A stretch of DNA of 64,000 nt. It comes from Tangfeifania diversioriginum (GTDB lineage: Bacteria > Bacteroidota > Bacteroidia > Bacteroidales > Prolixibacteraceae). Location of the stretch: contig CAMCBW010000009.1 in the NCBI GenBank assembly GCA_945873105.1, positions 1-64,000 of the forward strand, read 5' to 3'. Positions 8,095 to 18,000 of this stretch are shown in pieces. Position numbers and translations under genes: made by a program. How positions within the stretch are numbered: position 1 is the stretch's first letter; each line of letters starts with the position of its first letter. The notes under the pieces were generated by a model. That model was given only the letters and a program-made list of their open reading frames with translations, ran no database searches and was not told where the DNA came from.

Positions 8095-9666
8095 TTAGTC
8101 TTTTATGCAGCGAACTGAAAACCCTCCGGTATTAAGTTCGCCACTTCTTCGAATTGCACTTTCTCCATAATACATTATCCAAACAGAAAAACCATCAACA
8201 GAAATATAGGTTGAGGATGCCCAATTTCCTGTTAGACTTATATTTGCATATACTCCAATATTGTAACGATAACCACCAGGAAGTGCAGTAAATCCTGTTT
8301 CATTTGTTGCACCTGAATTGGGAATTGACCAATGACTAGTGCCTGATTCCTTTAATTTACCTCCTCCTAGATTTGTACCACCCAAAAAGCTTGTTAAAAT
8401 GGTCCAATCAGAATCACTTGGCACATGCCATCCTACAGGACAAACTTTTCTTGTATCTATTGCATACCAATTATATAGGGCACCGTAGATATTATAATTG
8501 GTAATACTATTATCATACCAACAAATACCTGGCGTTTTCAAATTTGTCCAAACAGAGTTATTAGTAACCAAAGGAATAACAGTGCCATCATTGAGTTTTG
8601 TGGTTTTCAGATTCTCTTTCATCCAGGTTTGGGCCCCAATAGTAACTGTGGGATAGGTATTCCCATCCAAATCAGTTACAGTTATACTTGTAATTGCTGT
8701 TGTTGTCAATGAAATTTCGTTTCCGTAAGCTGTCCCGGCACTGTTGGTTGCATAAGCTCTTACATAGTATTTGATTCCTGGATTTAGTCCTGAGATGAGA
8801 CTTGTAAAATTCCCGGTACCTCCGCCATCTGTAGTTTTATTGTTCGAAATAGTTGGATTAATAGCAGTACTCCAGCATATTCCCCTGCTGGTAATTGAAG
8901 CTCCCCCATCCATTGAAATATTACCACCCGAAGATGCAGAAGTGGTGGTTATAGCTGTGATAGGATTCGTGGTTACATAGGGAAGATTTGCCAAAGCAGC
9001 GAAGGAGATCTCATTTCCATAGGCTGTACCTGCACTGTTAGTGGCATATGCCTTAATGTAATAGGTTTTTCCGGGTTGGAGTCCAGTTAGTGAGCTGACA
9101 AAACTTCCCTTTCCGGTACCATCACTGGTTTTGCTGTTGGAGATTGTTGGGTTGGTGGTAGTACTCCAGCAGACACCCCTTGCGGAAATAGTACCTCCAC
9201 CATCCAATGTGATGTTTCCGCCGGAAGTGGCAGATGTGGATGTGGTGGCAGTAATTTGAGTTGTTGTTATCGTTGAGAGGATAGCGGCAGTGGTGAAAGT
9301 TACTTCACTTCCGTAAGCAGTCCCGGCACTGTTGGTTGCATAGGCTCTCGCAAAATAGATAGCTCCCGGCACAAGTCCGGTTAATGAGCTGTTAAAACTA
9401 CCCACTCCAGCACCTTCGGAACTCTTGTTGTTGGCAATGGTAGGGAGGGGGGAAATATTCCAGCATATTCCCCTTACAGTCACATCGGAGCCACCATCTT
9501 CGGCAACATGTCCACCTACGACCGCGGAAGTTGAGGTAATTGATACAACTGTTGTTGTAGTCAATGTAGGTAATTCAGGCCCGGGAAGTGGACAACCAAA
9601 CAGCAATAGGGAGGCAGAACTTAATAGGATCAAAGGTTTCAGCCAAATAGAATTCTTGCTTTTCAT
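8095..9666 (-). CDS. Lipoprotein with three Fn3-like repeats and C-terminal FISUMP domain
   Basis: This 523-residue protein starts with a lipoprotein signal (SSASLLLFGC, lipobox Cys at about residue 25). Residues from about 35 to 320 are three near-identical repeats of about 95 residues. Each has GGxIxxDGGxxxxxRGICW, GxFxSxLxGLxPGxxYxxxAYATNSAGTAYG and a Thr-rich junction, an Fn3-like pattern. Residues from about 335 to the end match the Fibrobacter succinogenes major paralogous domain (IGAQTWMKENLKT, CPVGWHVPSDSDW, GFSVRCIKD). Such proteins are surface-exposed and possibly adhesive, but the function is not known. The repeats are also visible as about 285-bp DNA repeats between 8700 and 9560. 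Confidence 0.85.
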   Translation of the reverse strand: MKSKNSIWLKPLILLSSASLLLFGCPLPGPELPTLTTTTVVSITSTSAVVGGHVAEDGGSDVTVRGICWNISPLPTIANNKSSEGAGVGSFNSSLTGLVPGAIYFARAYATNSAGTAYGSEVTFTTAAILSTITTTQITATTSTSATSGGNITLDGGGTISARGVCWSTTTNPTISNSKTSDGTGKGSFVSSLTGLQPGKTYYIKAYATNSAGTAYGNEISFAALANLPYVTTNPITAITTTSASSGGNISMDGGASITSRGICWSTAINPTISNNKTTDGGGTGNFTSLISGLNPGIKYYVRAYATNSAGTAYGNEISLTTTAITSITVTDLDGNTYPTVTIGAQTWMKENLKTTKLNDGTVIPLVTNNSVWTNLKTPGICWYDNSITNYNIYGALYNWYAIDTRKVCPVGWHVPSDSDWTILTSFLGGTNLGGGKLKESGTSHWSIPNSGATNETGFTALPGGYRYNIGVYANISLTGNWASSTYISVDGFSVWIMYYGESAIRRSGELNTGGFSVRCIKD

Positions 9667-9773
9667 GATGTGGGATTATTGATGAAAACTACTCTAAGTT
9701 AAATAGTTGTATCAAAACATCAAAATAATTCCACAAGTATTTTACATGATTTGTTGACTTTAACGCAAAATAG

Positions 9774-10790
9774 CTACGCCCACTGCCCGTCACTGTATCC
9801 CTCCTGCATCCAGGGCAGGTTTTCGTGGCGGTAGAAAGGAGTCAGTTGTTGTGCCAGCTCCTGCATGCGGGTATCGTCCAGGGGCTTGAAATTTCGGAGA
9901 AGTTCGAGGTTCGATTTTACCACTTCCAGGCTGTCCATGCCGACTATGATGCCGTCGGGCCCTTTCAGGGAGAGTCCGAAACGAAGTAAATCGGTTGTTT
10001 TGAGTGCCTTGACGGTCTCCCTTGGACGGACGACTTTCATCAGCATGACCCCCATCCCTTTGGCTTTGGCCGCCGGAATCACCAACTCAGTGCGTTTTTG
10101 TGGATTGGTGGCCATGTTGTAGTGGTTCATCGCGAACAACATCGAGTCGAATTTACCACGTTCGGTCATCAATTTTAGGGCTTCAGCATCCGTGTGTCCG
10201 GTGAAACCAATGAAACGGCAGATCTTCTGCTCTTTCAGCTTCTGGAGCAGCTCTATCAGGTTCCCCTTTTCACTCAGTTTGTCGACATCGGCAACGGTAG
10301 TTACACTGTGTATTTTCAGAATATCAAGGTGGTCGGTGTTCAGACGTTTGAGGCTCGATTCAATCTGGCGCATCGCTTCGTCCGGGTTGCGGCTGGTTAC
10401 TTTGGTCGAAAGGAAAATCTCGTTTCTTCTTGTTTTTACCACCTCCCCAAGCCTTACCTCACTGACAACTCCCAACTCCTTGTTTTCGTATGCCCAGGCG
10501 GTATCCCAATAATAGAGTCCGTTGTCAAGGGCATATTGAAGCAGTTGCAGTGCCTCATCGGTACTTTTGATGGTGCAGAAACGGCTACCCAGTCCAATGG
10601 CCATGCGTGGAATAGGCACTCCGGTGCTGCCAAGCAGGACTGTTGGAAGACCTTTGGCATCATATTTTGCCGCTGAACCACTCATTCGGAAGAGCGAACC
10701 TGAAGCAAGCATGCCGGAGCCTGCTACCATTAAGCCCGTACCAACGGTGCTTTTGATAAATATCCGGCGTGAATAGTTGGAGGATTTCAT
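9774..10790 (-). CDS. Aldo/keto reductase with Tat-like signal
   Basis: This 338-residue protein opens with SRRIFIKSTVGTGLMVAGSG, a twin-arginine-type export signal. An aldo/keto reductase barrel follows, with the catalytic tetrad visible as Asp and Tyr in WDTAWAYENKE, Lys in FLSTKV and His in LKIHSV. It would reduce a sugar-derived or other carbonyl with NAD(P)H. Export with an NADPH-dependent fold is unusual but common among Bacteroidota AKRs beside PULs. It is divergent from the phosphotriesterase-like gene, with 97 bp between the starts. Substrate unknown. Confidence 0.85.
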   Translation of the reverse strand: MKSSNYSRRIFIKSTVGTGLMVAGSGMLASGSLFRMSGSAAKYDAKGLPTVLLGSTGVPIPRMAIGLGSRFCTIKSTDEALQLLQYALDNGLYYWDTAWAYENKELGVVSEVRLGEVVKTRRNEIFLSTKVTSRNPDEAMRQIESSLKRLNTDHLDILKIHSVTTVADVDKLSEKGNLIELLQKLKEQKICRFIGFTGHTDAEALKLMTERGKFDSMLFAMNHYNMATNPQKRTELVIPAAKAKGMGVMLMKVVRPRETVKALKTTDLLRFGLSLKGPDGIIVGMDSLEVVKSNLELLRNFKPLDDTRMQELAQQLTPFYRHENLPWMQEGYSDGQWA

Positions 10791-10887
10791 AGCTTATGCG
10801 TTTAATTGTTTTGTTGCGGAAGTTCTATCCAAAATTACAATTATTTGTAAGTCAAATAATTTAATTTTACAAAAACGATTGTTCCTA

Positions 10888-11898
10888 ATGAAGGATCTTA
10901 AGTTATTCTTTTTACTGTTTTTGTTGCTATTTGGTTTCGAAACTCCTGACACCTTAGCGCAACCTGTAATTCAGCATGTTAATGGCATCCAAAAGGCCGA
11001 TGCTCAACAGGTTTGGCTGTCGCATGAGCATATCATGGTTGATTTTATTGGTGCCGACTCTATTCAACCCAATCGATGGAACCATGAACTTGTCATAAAG
11101 GAGATGCTTCCCTATTTGGAGGAGCTTAAAGAATTCGATGTGAGCTTCTTTGTGGACGCCACACCCAATTTTCTGGGCAGGGATGTACGGCTTCTTCAAA
11201 AAGTTGCGGATAAGACAGGGCTGCGGATAATTACCAACACCGGGCTGTACGGTGTTCGTAACAATAAATTTGTTCCGGCATATGCCCAGCGTATGACCGC
11301 ACAAAGTCTTTCCGCGATTTGGACAAAGGAGTTTGAGGAGGGGATTGATGGGACTACAATTAAACCTGGTTTTATCAAAATTGGTATTGACAATGCGGAT
11401 CCATTGAGCGAAATGCACCAAAAACTGGTGAAGGCTGCAGCCCTGACTCATCTGAAAACAGGGTTGACCATTGCTTCCCATACCGGGAAAGCCGAAGGAT
11501 TATGGCCGCAACTGGTCATTCTTCGGGAAGCAGGCGTTTCACCCGAAGCATTTATCTGGGTTCATGCCCAAAACGAACAGAACCATGAGAATTACCTGAA
11601 AGCTGCCCAAATGGGCTGTTGGATAAGCCTGGATGGAATGGGTTGGGAGCTGGATAAGCATGTCGCGAAAATAGTATTTGCCAAAGAAAATGGCATACTG
11701 GATAACATATTGATCTCTCATGATGCTGGGTGGTATGATCCTGGTAAGGAAAAACAGAACATCAAAGCTTTCACCAATATTTTCAGGAAGCTATCCCCTG
11801 AACTCAAGTCCAGGGGATTTACAGAGGAGGAGTTCAATAGGTTGATTTCGGTGAACCCAGCCAACGCTTATGGTATCAGCATAAGAAGCATCAGATGA
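10888..11898 (+). CDS. Phosphotriesterase-family metal-dependent hydrolase, exported
   Basis: The 336-residue product begins at the ATG at 10888, which directly gives a signal peptide (LKLFFLLFLLLFGFETPDTLAQ). The longer frame from 10777 overlaps the divergent gene and is not used. The amidohydrolase HxH metal motif is HEH at 46-48. Later putative ligands are Lys in GFIKIGID (bridging carboxylated Lys), His in ASHTGK and WVHAQNE, and Asp in LISHDAGW. Members hydrolyse phosphotriesters, lactones or other esters; in a PUL setting a sugar lactone is plausible but unproven. The sialidase-like gene follows 16 bp later. Confidence 0.8.
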   Translation: MKDLKLFFLLFLLLFGFETPDTLAQPVIQHVNGIQKADAQQVWLSHEHIMVDFIGADSIQPNRWNHELVIKEMLPYLEELKEFDVSFFVDATPNFLGRDVRLLQKVADKTGLRIITNTGLYGVRNNKFVPAYAQRMTAQSLSAIWTKEFEEGIDGTTIKPGFIKIGIDNADPLSEMHQKLVKAAALTHLKTGLTIASHTGKAEGLWPQLVILREAGVSPEAFIWVHAQNEQNHENYLKAAQMGCWISLDGMGWELDKHVAKIVFAKENGILDNILISHDAGWYDPGKEKQNIKAFTNIFRKLSPELKSRGFTEEEFNRLISVNPANAYGISIRSIR

Positions 11899-11914
11899 TA
11901 ATATTGGAATAACA

Positions 11915-13090
11915 ATGATAAAGATGAAAGGATTGCTATTCGCTTTAATTTCAATGGTTTTGCTGCAGACCGCCTATGCACAGCAAAAATTCATCCCTGT
12001 TTTCGAATCGGGCAAGGAAGGGTACAAAAGTTTTAGGATTCCTGCGATTATTGGCCTCAACAATGGCGATTTGCTGGCTTTTTGTGAAGGCAGGGTCAAT
12101 GGAGCCGGTGATTTTGGAGACATTGACCTGGTGATGAAGCGAAGTACAGACGGTGGAAGTACATGGTCACCGCTCCAAATCGTCGCAGAATTTGGCAACC
12201 TTCAGCTGAGTAACCCGGCACCAGTGCTGGACCTGACAGATCCCAAATATCCCAAAGGGAGAATTTTCCTCTTTTACAATACAGGCAACGTCAGTGAGGG
12301 TGAAATCATCAAGGGGAACGGTATCAAGCGTTGTGTGTATAAAACATCAGCGGACGGCGGAAAGAGCTGGTCAGAACCAGTAGATATTACCCTTCAGGTC
12401 CATCGTCTCAACAAGCCTGAAATCGATCCGCGATTTGATTTCAAGGAGGATTGGCGGTATCATGCCAACACGCCGGGCCATGCCATACAGTTTCAATCAG
12501 GGAAATTCAGGGGCAGGATTTTTGTAGCCGCCAACCATAGTGCCGGCGAACCGCAAAAGGCAGGAGGCCATTATTTGGCACATGGCTATTATTCAGATGA
12601 TCATGGCAAGAACTTTAGCCTTAGTAGTAGTTTAAACTTACCAGGAAGCAACGAATCCATGGCTGTTGAGCTTTCCGGTAGCAGATTAATGATGAACAGC
12701 CGCAACCAGCGGGGAGACATCAGGGCCAGAATTGTATCCGTCAGCAGCGATGGTGGTGCCAGCTGGGATTCCACCTGGTTTGACAGCAATCTGCCTGATC
12801 CGGTGTGCCAGGGAAGTATTGTGAATGTCGGGAAAAAGCGTGGAAAGAATATTTTGGCTTTTTGCAATGCGGCTGATACTAAAGAACGCAACAACCTGAC
12901 CCTGCGAATTAGTTTCGATGAAGGGGTCACCTGGAAGAAAAGTATTCCTGTGTATGCTGGATCCAAGGGAAAAACCAAAAACGCCGCTGCCTATTCCGAT
13001 CTGGTAAAATTGGCTAAAAATCAGGTTGGCGTGCTGTTTGAGCAGGATGATTATACAAAGGTTGTTTTTACAAAAGTAGGGTGGAGGTAA
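11915..13090 (+). CDS. Sialidase-fold glycosidase (BNR/Asp-box repeats)
   Basis: This 391-residue exported protein (signal ending ...QTAYAQ) has the sialidase FRIP motif at 40-43 and four Asp boxes: STDGGSTW, SADGGKSW, SSDGGASW and SFDEGVTW. The fold is a six-bladed propeller, as in GH33 exo-sialidases, with Arg41 expected to contact the substrate carboxylate. No sialic acid catabolic genes are in the window, and the gene lies next to a pectin-type PUL, so a different acidic sugar is possible. A second start at 11924 is equally plausible. It is probably cotranscribed with the preceding hydrolase. Confidence 0.8.
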   Translation: MIKMKGLLFALISMVLLQTAYAQQKFIPVFESGKEGYKSFRIPAIIGLNNGDLLAFCEGRVNGAGDFGDIDLVMKRSTDGGSTWSPLQIVAEFGNLQLSNPAPVLDLTDPKYPKGRIFLFYNTGNVSEGEIIKGNGIKRCVYKTSADGGKSWSEPVDITLQVHRLNKPEIDPRFDFKEDWRYHANTPGHAIQFQSGKFRGRIFVAANHSAGEPQKAGGHYLAHGYYSDDHGKNFSLSSSLNLPGSNESMAVELSGSRLMMNSRNQRGDIRARIVSVSSDGGASWDSTWFDSNLPDPVCQGSIVNVGKKRGKNILAFCNAADTKERNNLTLRISFDEGVTWKKSIPVYAGSKGKTKNAAAYSDLVKLAKNQVGVLFEQDDYTKVVFTKVGWR

Positions 13091-13182
13091 GGCTGGCTGA
13101 CAAATATGTTCAACTTCTAAAATTGAATTAGGTCAATCAATGGTCATGTTTTTTACTACATTTGAACATCCATTTCGACTTC

Positions 13183-13758
13183 ATGACTTTATTAACGATT
13201 GATAAACTGGACGACGATCCTGATAGTCTCAAAATTCTTTTTAAGAAATATTTTCAACCCCTTTGCCATTTGAGTGTGCATTACCTGGAGGATCCGGATG
13301 AAGCAAAGGGAGTTGTACAGGAGGCTTATGTCAAGCTCTGGGAAATAAGGCATGAGTTAAATTGTGACTCCAATCTTCGCAATTTTTTGTTCACCCTGGT
13401 TAAAAACAACTGTCTGAATCTTTTGAGAAGGAAGCAAATCTTGTTGATGCACCACGAGAAGATCAGATGGCTGGAGATGCATTACCAGTATGAAAGTTTG
13501 GCAAGGATGGGGGATGATTATCTGGAATTCAATGAGTTAAAAGAAAAGATAGATTTGGCTGTTCACCATTTGCCCGAGCACTGTCGACACGTATTTGAAA
13601 TGAGCAGGTACGACGAACTTAAAAACAGGGAGATTGCCGAAAAGCTTGGAATCTCGCAGAAAACAGTTGAAGCGCATCTCACCAAGGCGCTGAAAATACT
13701 TCGCAACGACTTGAAAGATTATCTGCCGGCGATTGCAACATTCACCAGTATTCTTTAA
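13183..13758 (+). CDS. ECF sigma-70 factor of PUL 1
   Basis: Starting from the ATG at 13183 the product has 191 residues; an upstream TTG at 13162 would add seven. Region 2 is visible as DEAKGVVQEAYVKLWE and region 4 as LPEHCRHVFEMSRYDELKNREIAEKLGISQKTVEAHL, a helix-turn-helix for the -35 element. It matches the FecI/RpoE-like sigma factors that Bacteroidota pair with a FecR anti-sigma factor and a SusC transporter bearing an STN domain, all three of which follow. A TAnnTTTG-like box (TACATTTG, 13157-13164) lies just upstream without a clear -33 partner. Confidence 0.9.
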   Translation: MTLLTIDKLDDDPDSLKILFKKYFQPLCHLSVHYLEDPDEAKGVVQEAYVKLWEIRHELNCDSNLRNFLFTLVKNNCLNLLRRKQILLMHHEKIRWLEMHYQYESLARMGDDYLEFNELKEKIDLAVHHLPEHCRHVFEMSRYDELKNREIAEKLGISQKTVEAHLTKALKILRNDLKDYLPAIATFTSIL

Positions 13759-13845
13759 TTTAAAATTGCTAACCAAAGTACTGATCAGCAAGCAATGCAA
13801 AGAGTTCATCTCCTGTTTTCTAAAAAATTATTGGTTTTCGACATA

Positions 13846-13856
13846 GGGTATTTGTC
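13846..13856 (+). promoter_or_regulatory. Conserved GGGTATTTGTC motif before fecR of PUL 1
   Basis: The 11-mer GGGTATTTGTC lies 33 bp before the FecR start, in the sigma-FecR spacer. The identical 11-mer occurs 28 bp before the FecR gene of PUL 2 (32512-32522). It could be a promoter or operator; the role is inference. Confidence 0.5.
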
Positions 13857-13889
13857 CATTCAATTGTTCATTTAAAAAGAACTGGAAGG

Positions 13890-14936
13890 ATGGAGAACAA
13901 TTTGTTGTCAAGGATAATTACTGGTGAAGCGAATGAGGAAGAAAAGAAAGAATTTTATCTTTCGCTTTCAGAGAATAAGGAGGAAGAGGAGTTGTTCTTC
14001 AAAGTAAAGAGTTTGTGGATAAGGGCATCCATGCAAAATACCAAAATGGACGTGGATGTCGAATACTGCAACCTGAGAGAGAAAATCTCAGGATCCCGGG
14101 AGAAAAGAAGTTTTAGGTTTTGGAACAGTTTGATGAAATATGCTGCTCTTGCGCTTTTCATACTTGGTATTGGGGGATTATTGGGCTACCAAATCTCCAA
14201 AGGTAGTTTTGCAAAGGATCAATTACTGACTGATAATAAAGAAAATACTACTATTAGCCAGGAGATCTCAACCAATTTTGGGGCACGTATGAAGTTTCAG
14301 CTCTCAGACGGAACTACTGTACATCTGAATTCGGGCAGTAAGCTTGTCTTTCCAAGTAAGTTTCTTGGTCACACCAGAAAAGTTGAGTTAATAGGCGAAG
14401 CTTTCTTTGAGGTGGCACCCAATCCCAGTAACCCTTTCATTGTCAAAACACGGGCATTTAATGTGAAGGTTCTTGGTACTTCATTTAATCTCAAGGCTTT
14501 TCCCGAGTTAAATGAGATCAGTACGACACTAGTTAGTGGTAGCGTTATTTTAGAAACTGAAGAGGCAGGTGTTTCGAGTCAAATTGCATCTTTAATGCCA
14601 TCTGATAGAGCTGTCTATAATTCTAAGAGCAAAAGAATTCAAATTTCAAAACAGTTGGATTTGGATAAATTTATTGCATGGAAAGAGGGTAAACTTGTTT
14701 TCTCCAACGACCCTATTGATGAGTTGGCAGAAAAACTTGGAACCTGGTACAATGTAACCGTTAAAATTGGCAATCCGGCACTGGGGAAACACAGGTTTAC
14801 TGCCACTTTTACAGATGAACCAATTGAGCAGGTGCTGGATTTGTTAAGTAAATCTGCACCGTTAAAATATAAAATTGTAAGCGCATCCAAACTTAAAGAT
14901 GATTCTTATTCGAAGCGCCAGATTGTTCTAAACTAA
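13890..14936 (+). CDS. FecR-type anti-sigma factor of PUL 1
   Basis: This 348-residue inner-membrane protein has an N-terminal cytoplasmic part that should hold the sigma factor, one membrane helix (YAALALFILGIGGLLGYQI, about residues 88-106) and a periplasmic FecR domain (SDGTTVHLNSGSKLVFP, GEAFFEVAPN, VKVLGTSFNLKAFP). A DUF4974-like C-terminal end follows. It would receive the signal from the SusC STN domain and release the sigma factor. It lies 131 bp after the sigma gene and before susC. Confidence 0.9.
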   Translation: MENNLLSRIITGEANEEEKKEFYLSLSENKEEEELFFKVKSLWIRASMQNTKMDVDVEYCNLREKISGSREKRSFRFWNSLMKYAALALFILGIGGLLGYQISKGSFAKDQLLTDNKENTTISQEISTNFGARMKFQLSDGTTVHLNSGSKLVFPSKFLGHTRKVELIGEAFFEVAPNPSNPFIVKTRAFNVKVLGTSFNLKAFPELNEISTTLVSGSVILETEEAGVSSQIASLMPSDRAVYNSKSKRIQISKQLDLDKFIAWKEGKLVFSNDPIDELAEKLGTWYNVTVKIGNPALGKHRFTATFTDEPIEQVLDLLSKSAPLKYKIVSASKLKDDSYSKRQIVLN

Positions 14937-14988
14937 CTATTAACTCACTAAATAATTGCCTATGAAGTAACTACTGGGTACAAAAGCA

Positions 14989-15016
14989 ACGGGAAGGTGT
15001 TGGACCACCCTCCCGT
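14989..15016 (+). promoter_or_regulatory. Hairpin in the leader of susC, PUL 1
   Basis: An inverted repeat with arms 14989-14999 and 15006-15016 pairs at 10 of 11 positions around a six-base loop. It is followed by CGTCAGAAATTAA. It lies about 60 bp before susC. A hairpin of similar size and with a similar CGTCAGAA sequence lies before the other susC (33651-33682). Attenuation or transcript-end formation is possible. Confidence 0.5.
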
Positions 15017-15076
15017 CAGAAATTAAATGTCATCCCTTTCTCTCAAAAATTAACGAACACTTAACAAAACAAAATT

Positions 15077-18000
15077 ATGAAAAAAATCGGATTAAATACT
15101 CCGAACGGTCATAGGTATGCCGTATTAAAAAGAGGACTATTTATCATGAAAATCACACTACTACTTTTCCTGACAACTACCTTCAATCTTTTTGCCACAG
15201 GGATCTATTCCCAGACGGCAAGGGTAACAGTAAACTTGAATCAAGCCTCCATTAAGCAAGTGCTGAAGGAAATTGAGAAATCAAGTGAGTTCTACTTTCT
15301 ATACAATGATAACCTTATCGATGTAGACCGGAAAGTGGATATTCATGTTGAGGACGAACAGATTAATGCAATTCTTAACCTTTTATTTGACAGTGATAAG
15401 GTTAAATTTGAGGTTTATGACCGGCAAATAGTGATTTCTCCTTCAAATAGTCCACTTCCTCAGCAAGAATTGCGAAAGGCGGCGGGCAAAGTGACAGACA
15501 AGGATGGGCTTTCTTTGCCTGGTGTTTCTGTCGTTGTAAAAGGTACCACCAATGGTACTGTGACCGACAATGAAGGCAAGTTTTCATTAACGCTAACACC
15601 TGATGACAAAATAGTTGTCTTTTCATTTATTGGAATGAAAACACAGGAACTGACAGTTACAGGTAGCTCGCTTCTGACCGTTAAACTGTTGGAAGATGCA
15701 ATTGGCATTGAGGAGGTGGTTGCAATAGGGTATGGTACCATGAAAAAGAAAGACCTTACAGGATCTGTTTCCAGTTTGAACTCTGCAGATGTTCAGAAAA
15801 GAGGAACAACCAGTGTTTTGGAAGCCATGCAAGGACAAATAGCAGGTGTTAATATCAGCAACAAATCCGGTAGGGCTGGTTCAGGTTTTAATATTCAGAT
15901 CCGGGGTTTAAATACCCTGTCAGGTAGCTCAGAGCCCCTTTATGTGGTGGATGGTGTCGTCACAGGGATCAATTTTCTAAATCCTTCTGATATTGCCAGA
16001 ATTGATGTCCTCAAGGATGCATCTTCCACTGCCATATATGGTTCAAGAGGATCCAATGGTGTCGTAATTATTACAACAAAAACGAGTTCTGAAGTTAAAA
16101 AGGATGTACTTCAGGTAGCTTATGATGGATATTACGGGGTTCGCTCGACAGCCCGTGTGCCTGAATTTATGGGTGGTGATGAGTGGCTTCACTGGAGAAC
16201 AGACGCCTGGATGGTATTTAACGGTACGGATGCGAATAATGTTCCCATCTATAACTACGGATCTTTTGGACAGGACCCAACACCAAATGTTTTTTGCCAA
16301 AGTCCGTTGCTGCTCGAGAGGTATAAAAACAAAGATTATACTGATTGGTTTGACGAAACGACCAAAGATGGTTCACAGCAAAACCATTATATTAACATTG
16401 AAGGAATTTCAAAAACTTTGAAGTATTCATTGGGTCTTGGATATCAGGATGAAAAAGGAATTGTGCCCAATGATGATTACAGGAGGTATAACCTAAAGGT
16501 GAGTTTAGAAAATCAAATATCCAAAAGAGTGAAAGCCGGTGCCAACATGAGCTTTGCTATCTCAGAAAGAAATTTGGGGAGTAGCGCCGCCATGTCTTCG
16601 CTGTTTTCACCTTTAACCAGTCCCTATGATCAAAATGGGAACCTTCAACCGCAACCTGGATCCATTGCCGGAATTGGTTCAACAACGAATTTGAGTTTTA
16701 CAAACAACTTTAATCCAGTGATTGATCAGCAAAATGTAACCAACAATGATGATTCCAAGTTTTTGCTGGCCAACCTTTTTGTGAATGTCGAAATAGTCGA
16801 TGGACTGACTTTTAACTCAACGCTCTCGCCAAATTACTATGATTCAAGAAAGGGTATCTATCAGGCTGTTATGAGTAGTTCACAATACACAAAAAACATC
16901 GATTTTGCCTCTTTGGCCACCTCCAGGGGTATGAGCTATACCTGGGATAACATCGTGAACTTCAAGAAGGAGTACGGACTTCATCGACTGGATTTGATGG
17001 GTATGCAGAACCTGTACCAGGGAAGCAGCGAAACTAGTTTTGAATCAGCTGAAGATTTTCCCTATAATTCATCCTTTTACAACATGAACAATGCTAAAAA
17101 GATGATTTCAATGGGAAGTAGTTACTCCAAACAATCGCTGCTTTCTTTTGCGAGTCGTGCGAATTATGTCTATAATAATAAATACTATGCAACTGCCACC
17201 ATTAGATGGGATGGAAGTTCCAAGTTGGCCGAAAAATGGGCAAGTTTTCCTTCATTTGCCGTCGCCTGGAAATTGTCAGAAGAGGAGTTCATTAAATTTG
17301 ATGCCCTCTCAAACCTGAAGTTGAGATTAAGTTATGGGTATACAGGGAACAACAATATTAGCCCTTATGGAACCAGTGCACTCGCCAATACCAAAACATA
17401 TTATGATTATGGCGGTACTATTGCCAATGGATTTGCACCCAATGGCGTAGTAAACCAAAGTCTGACATGGGAAAGAACCAAGGAAATTGACATTGCTGTG
17501 GACTACGGTTTTTTCAAAAACAGAATCAACGGATCTATCGATGTATACAATAAAACATCCAAGGGATTGCTGATGAACAGAAAATTGCCGGTGGAGACAG
17601 GGTGGATTAGTATGACCGACAATATTGGTTCAGTGAATAACAAGGGAATTGAAATAGCCTTGAATACAATCAATTTAAGTACGAATAATCTTAGGTGGGA
17701 AACCTCCTTTACTTTTGCTAAAAACATCAACAAAATTGTTGAATTATACGGAGGTACTGCTGATGATGTTCAAAACAGGTGGTTTATTGGTGAGCCGGTA
17801 AATGTCGTGTATGGTTATGTCTATGACGGAGTCTGGACAAGAGAAGAAAAAGATCTTGCAGCGAAATATGGACAAAGAGAAGGTATGGCCAAGGTGAAAG
17901 ATTTCGATGCATCCGACACAAAACACTCCATCGATTTGTCTGACAGAAGAATTTTGGGCTCACCCATGCCCTCCTGGACTGGAGGATTCACCTCTAATTT

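Noticed and set aside
10777-10887. N-terminal extension of the phosphotriesterase-like protein
   Set aside because: It overlaps the start of the divergent aldo/keto reductase and would hide the signal peptide that begins at 10888.
11915-13090. A sialic acid utilisation cluster
   Set aside because: The sialidase fold is clear, but no nanA, nanE, nanK or sialic acid transporter is in the window.
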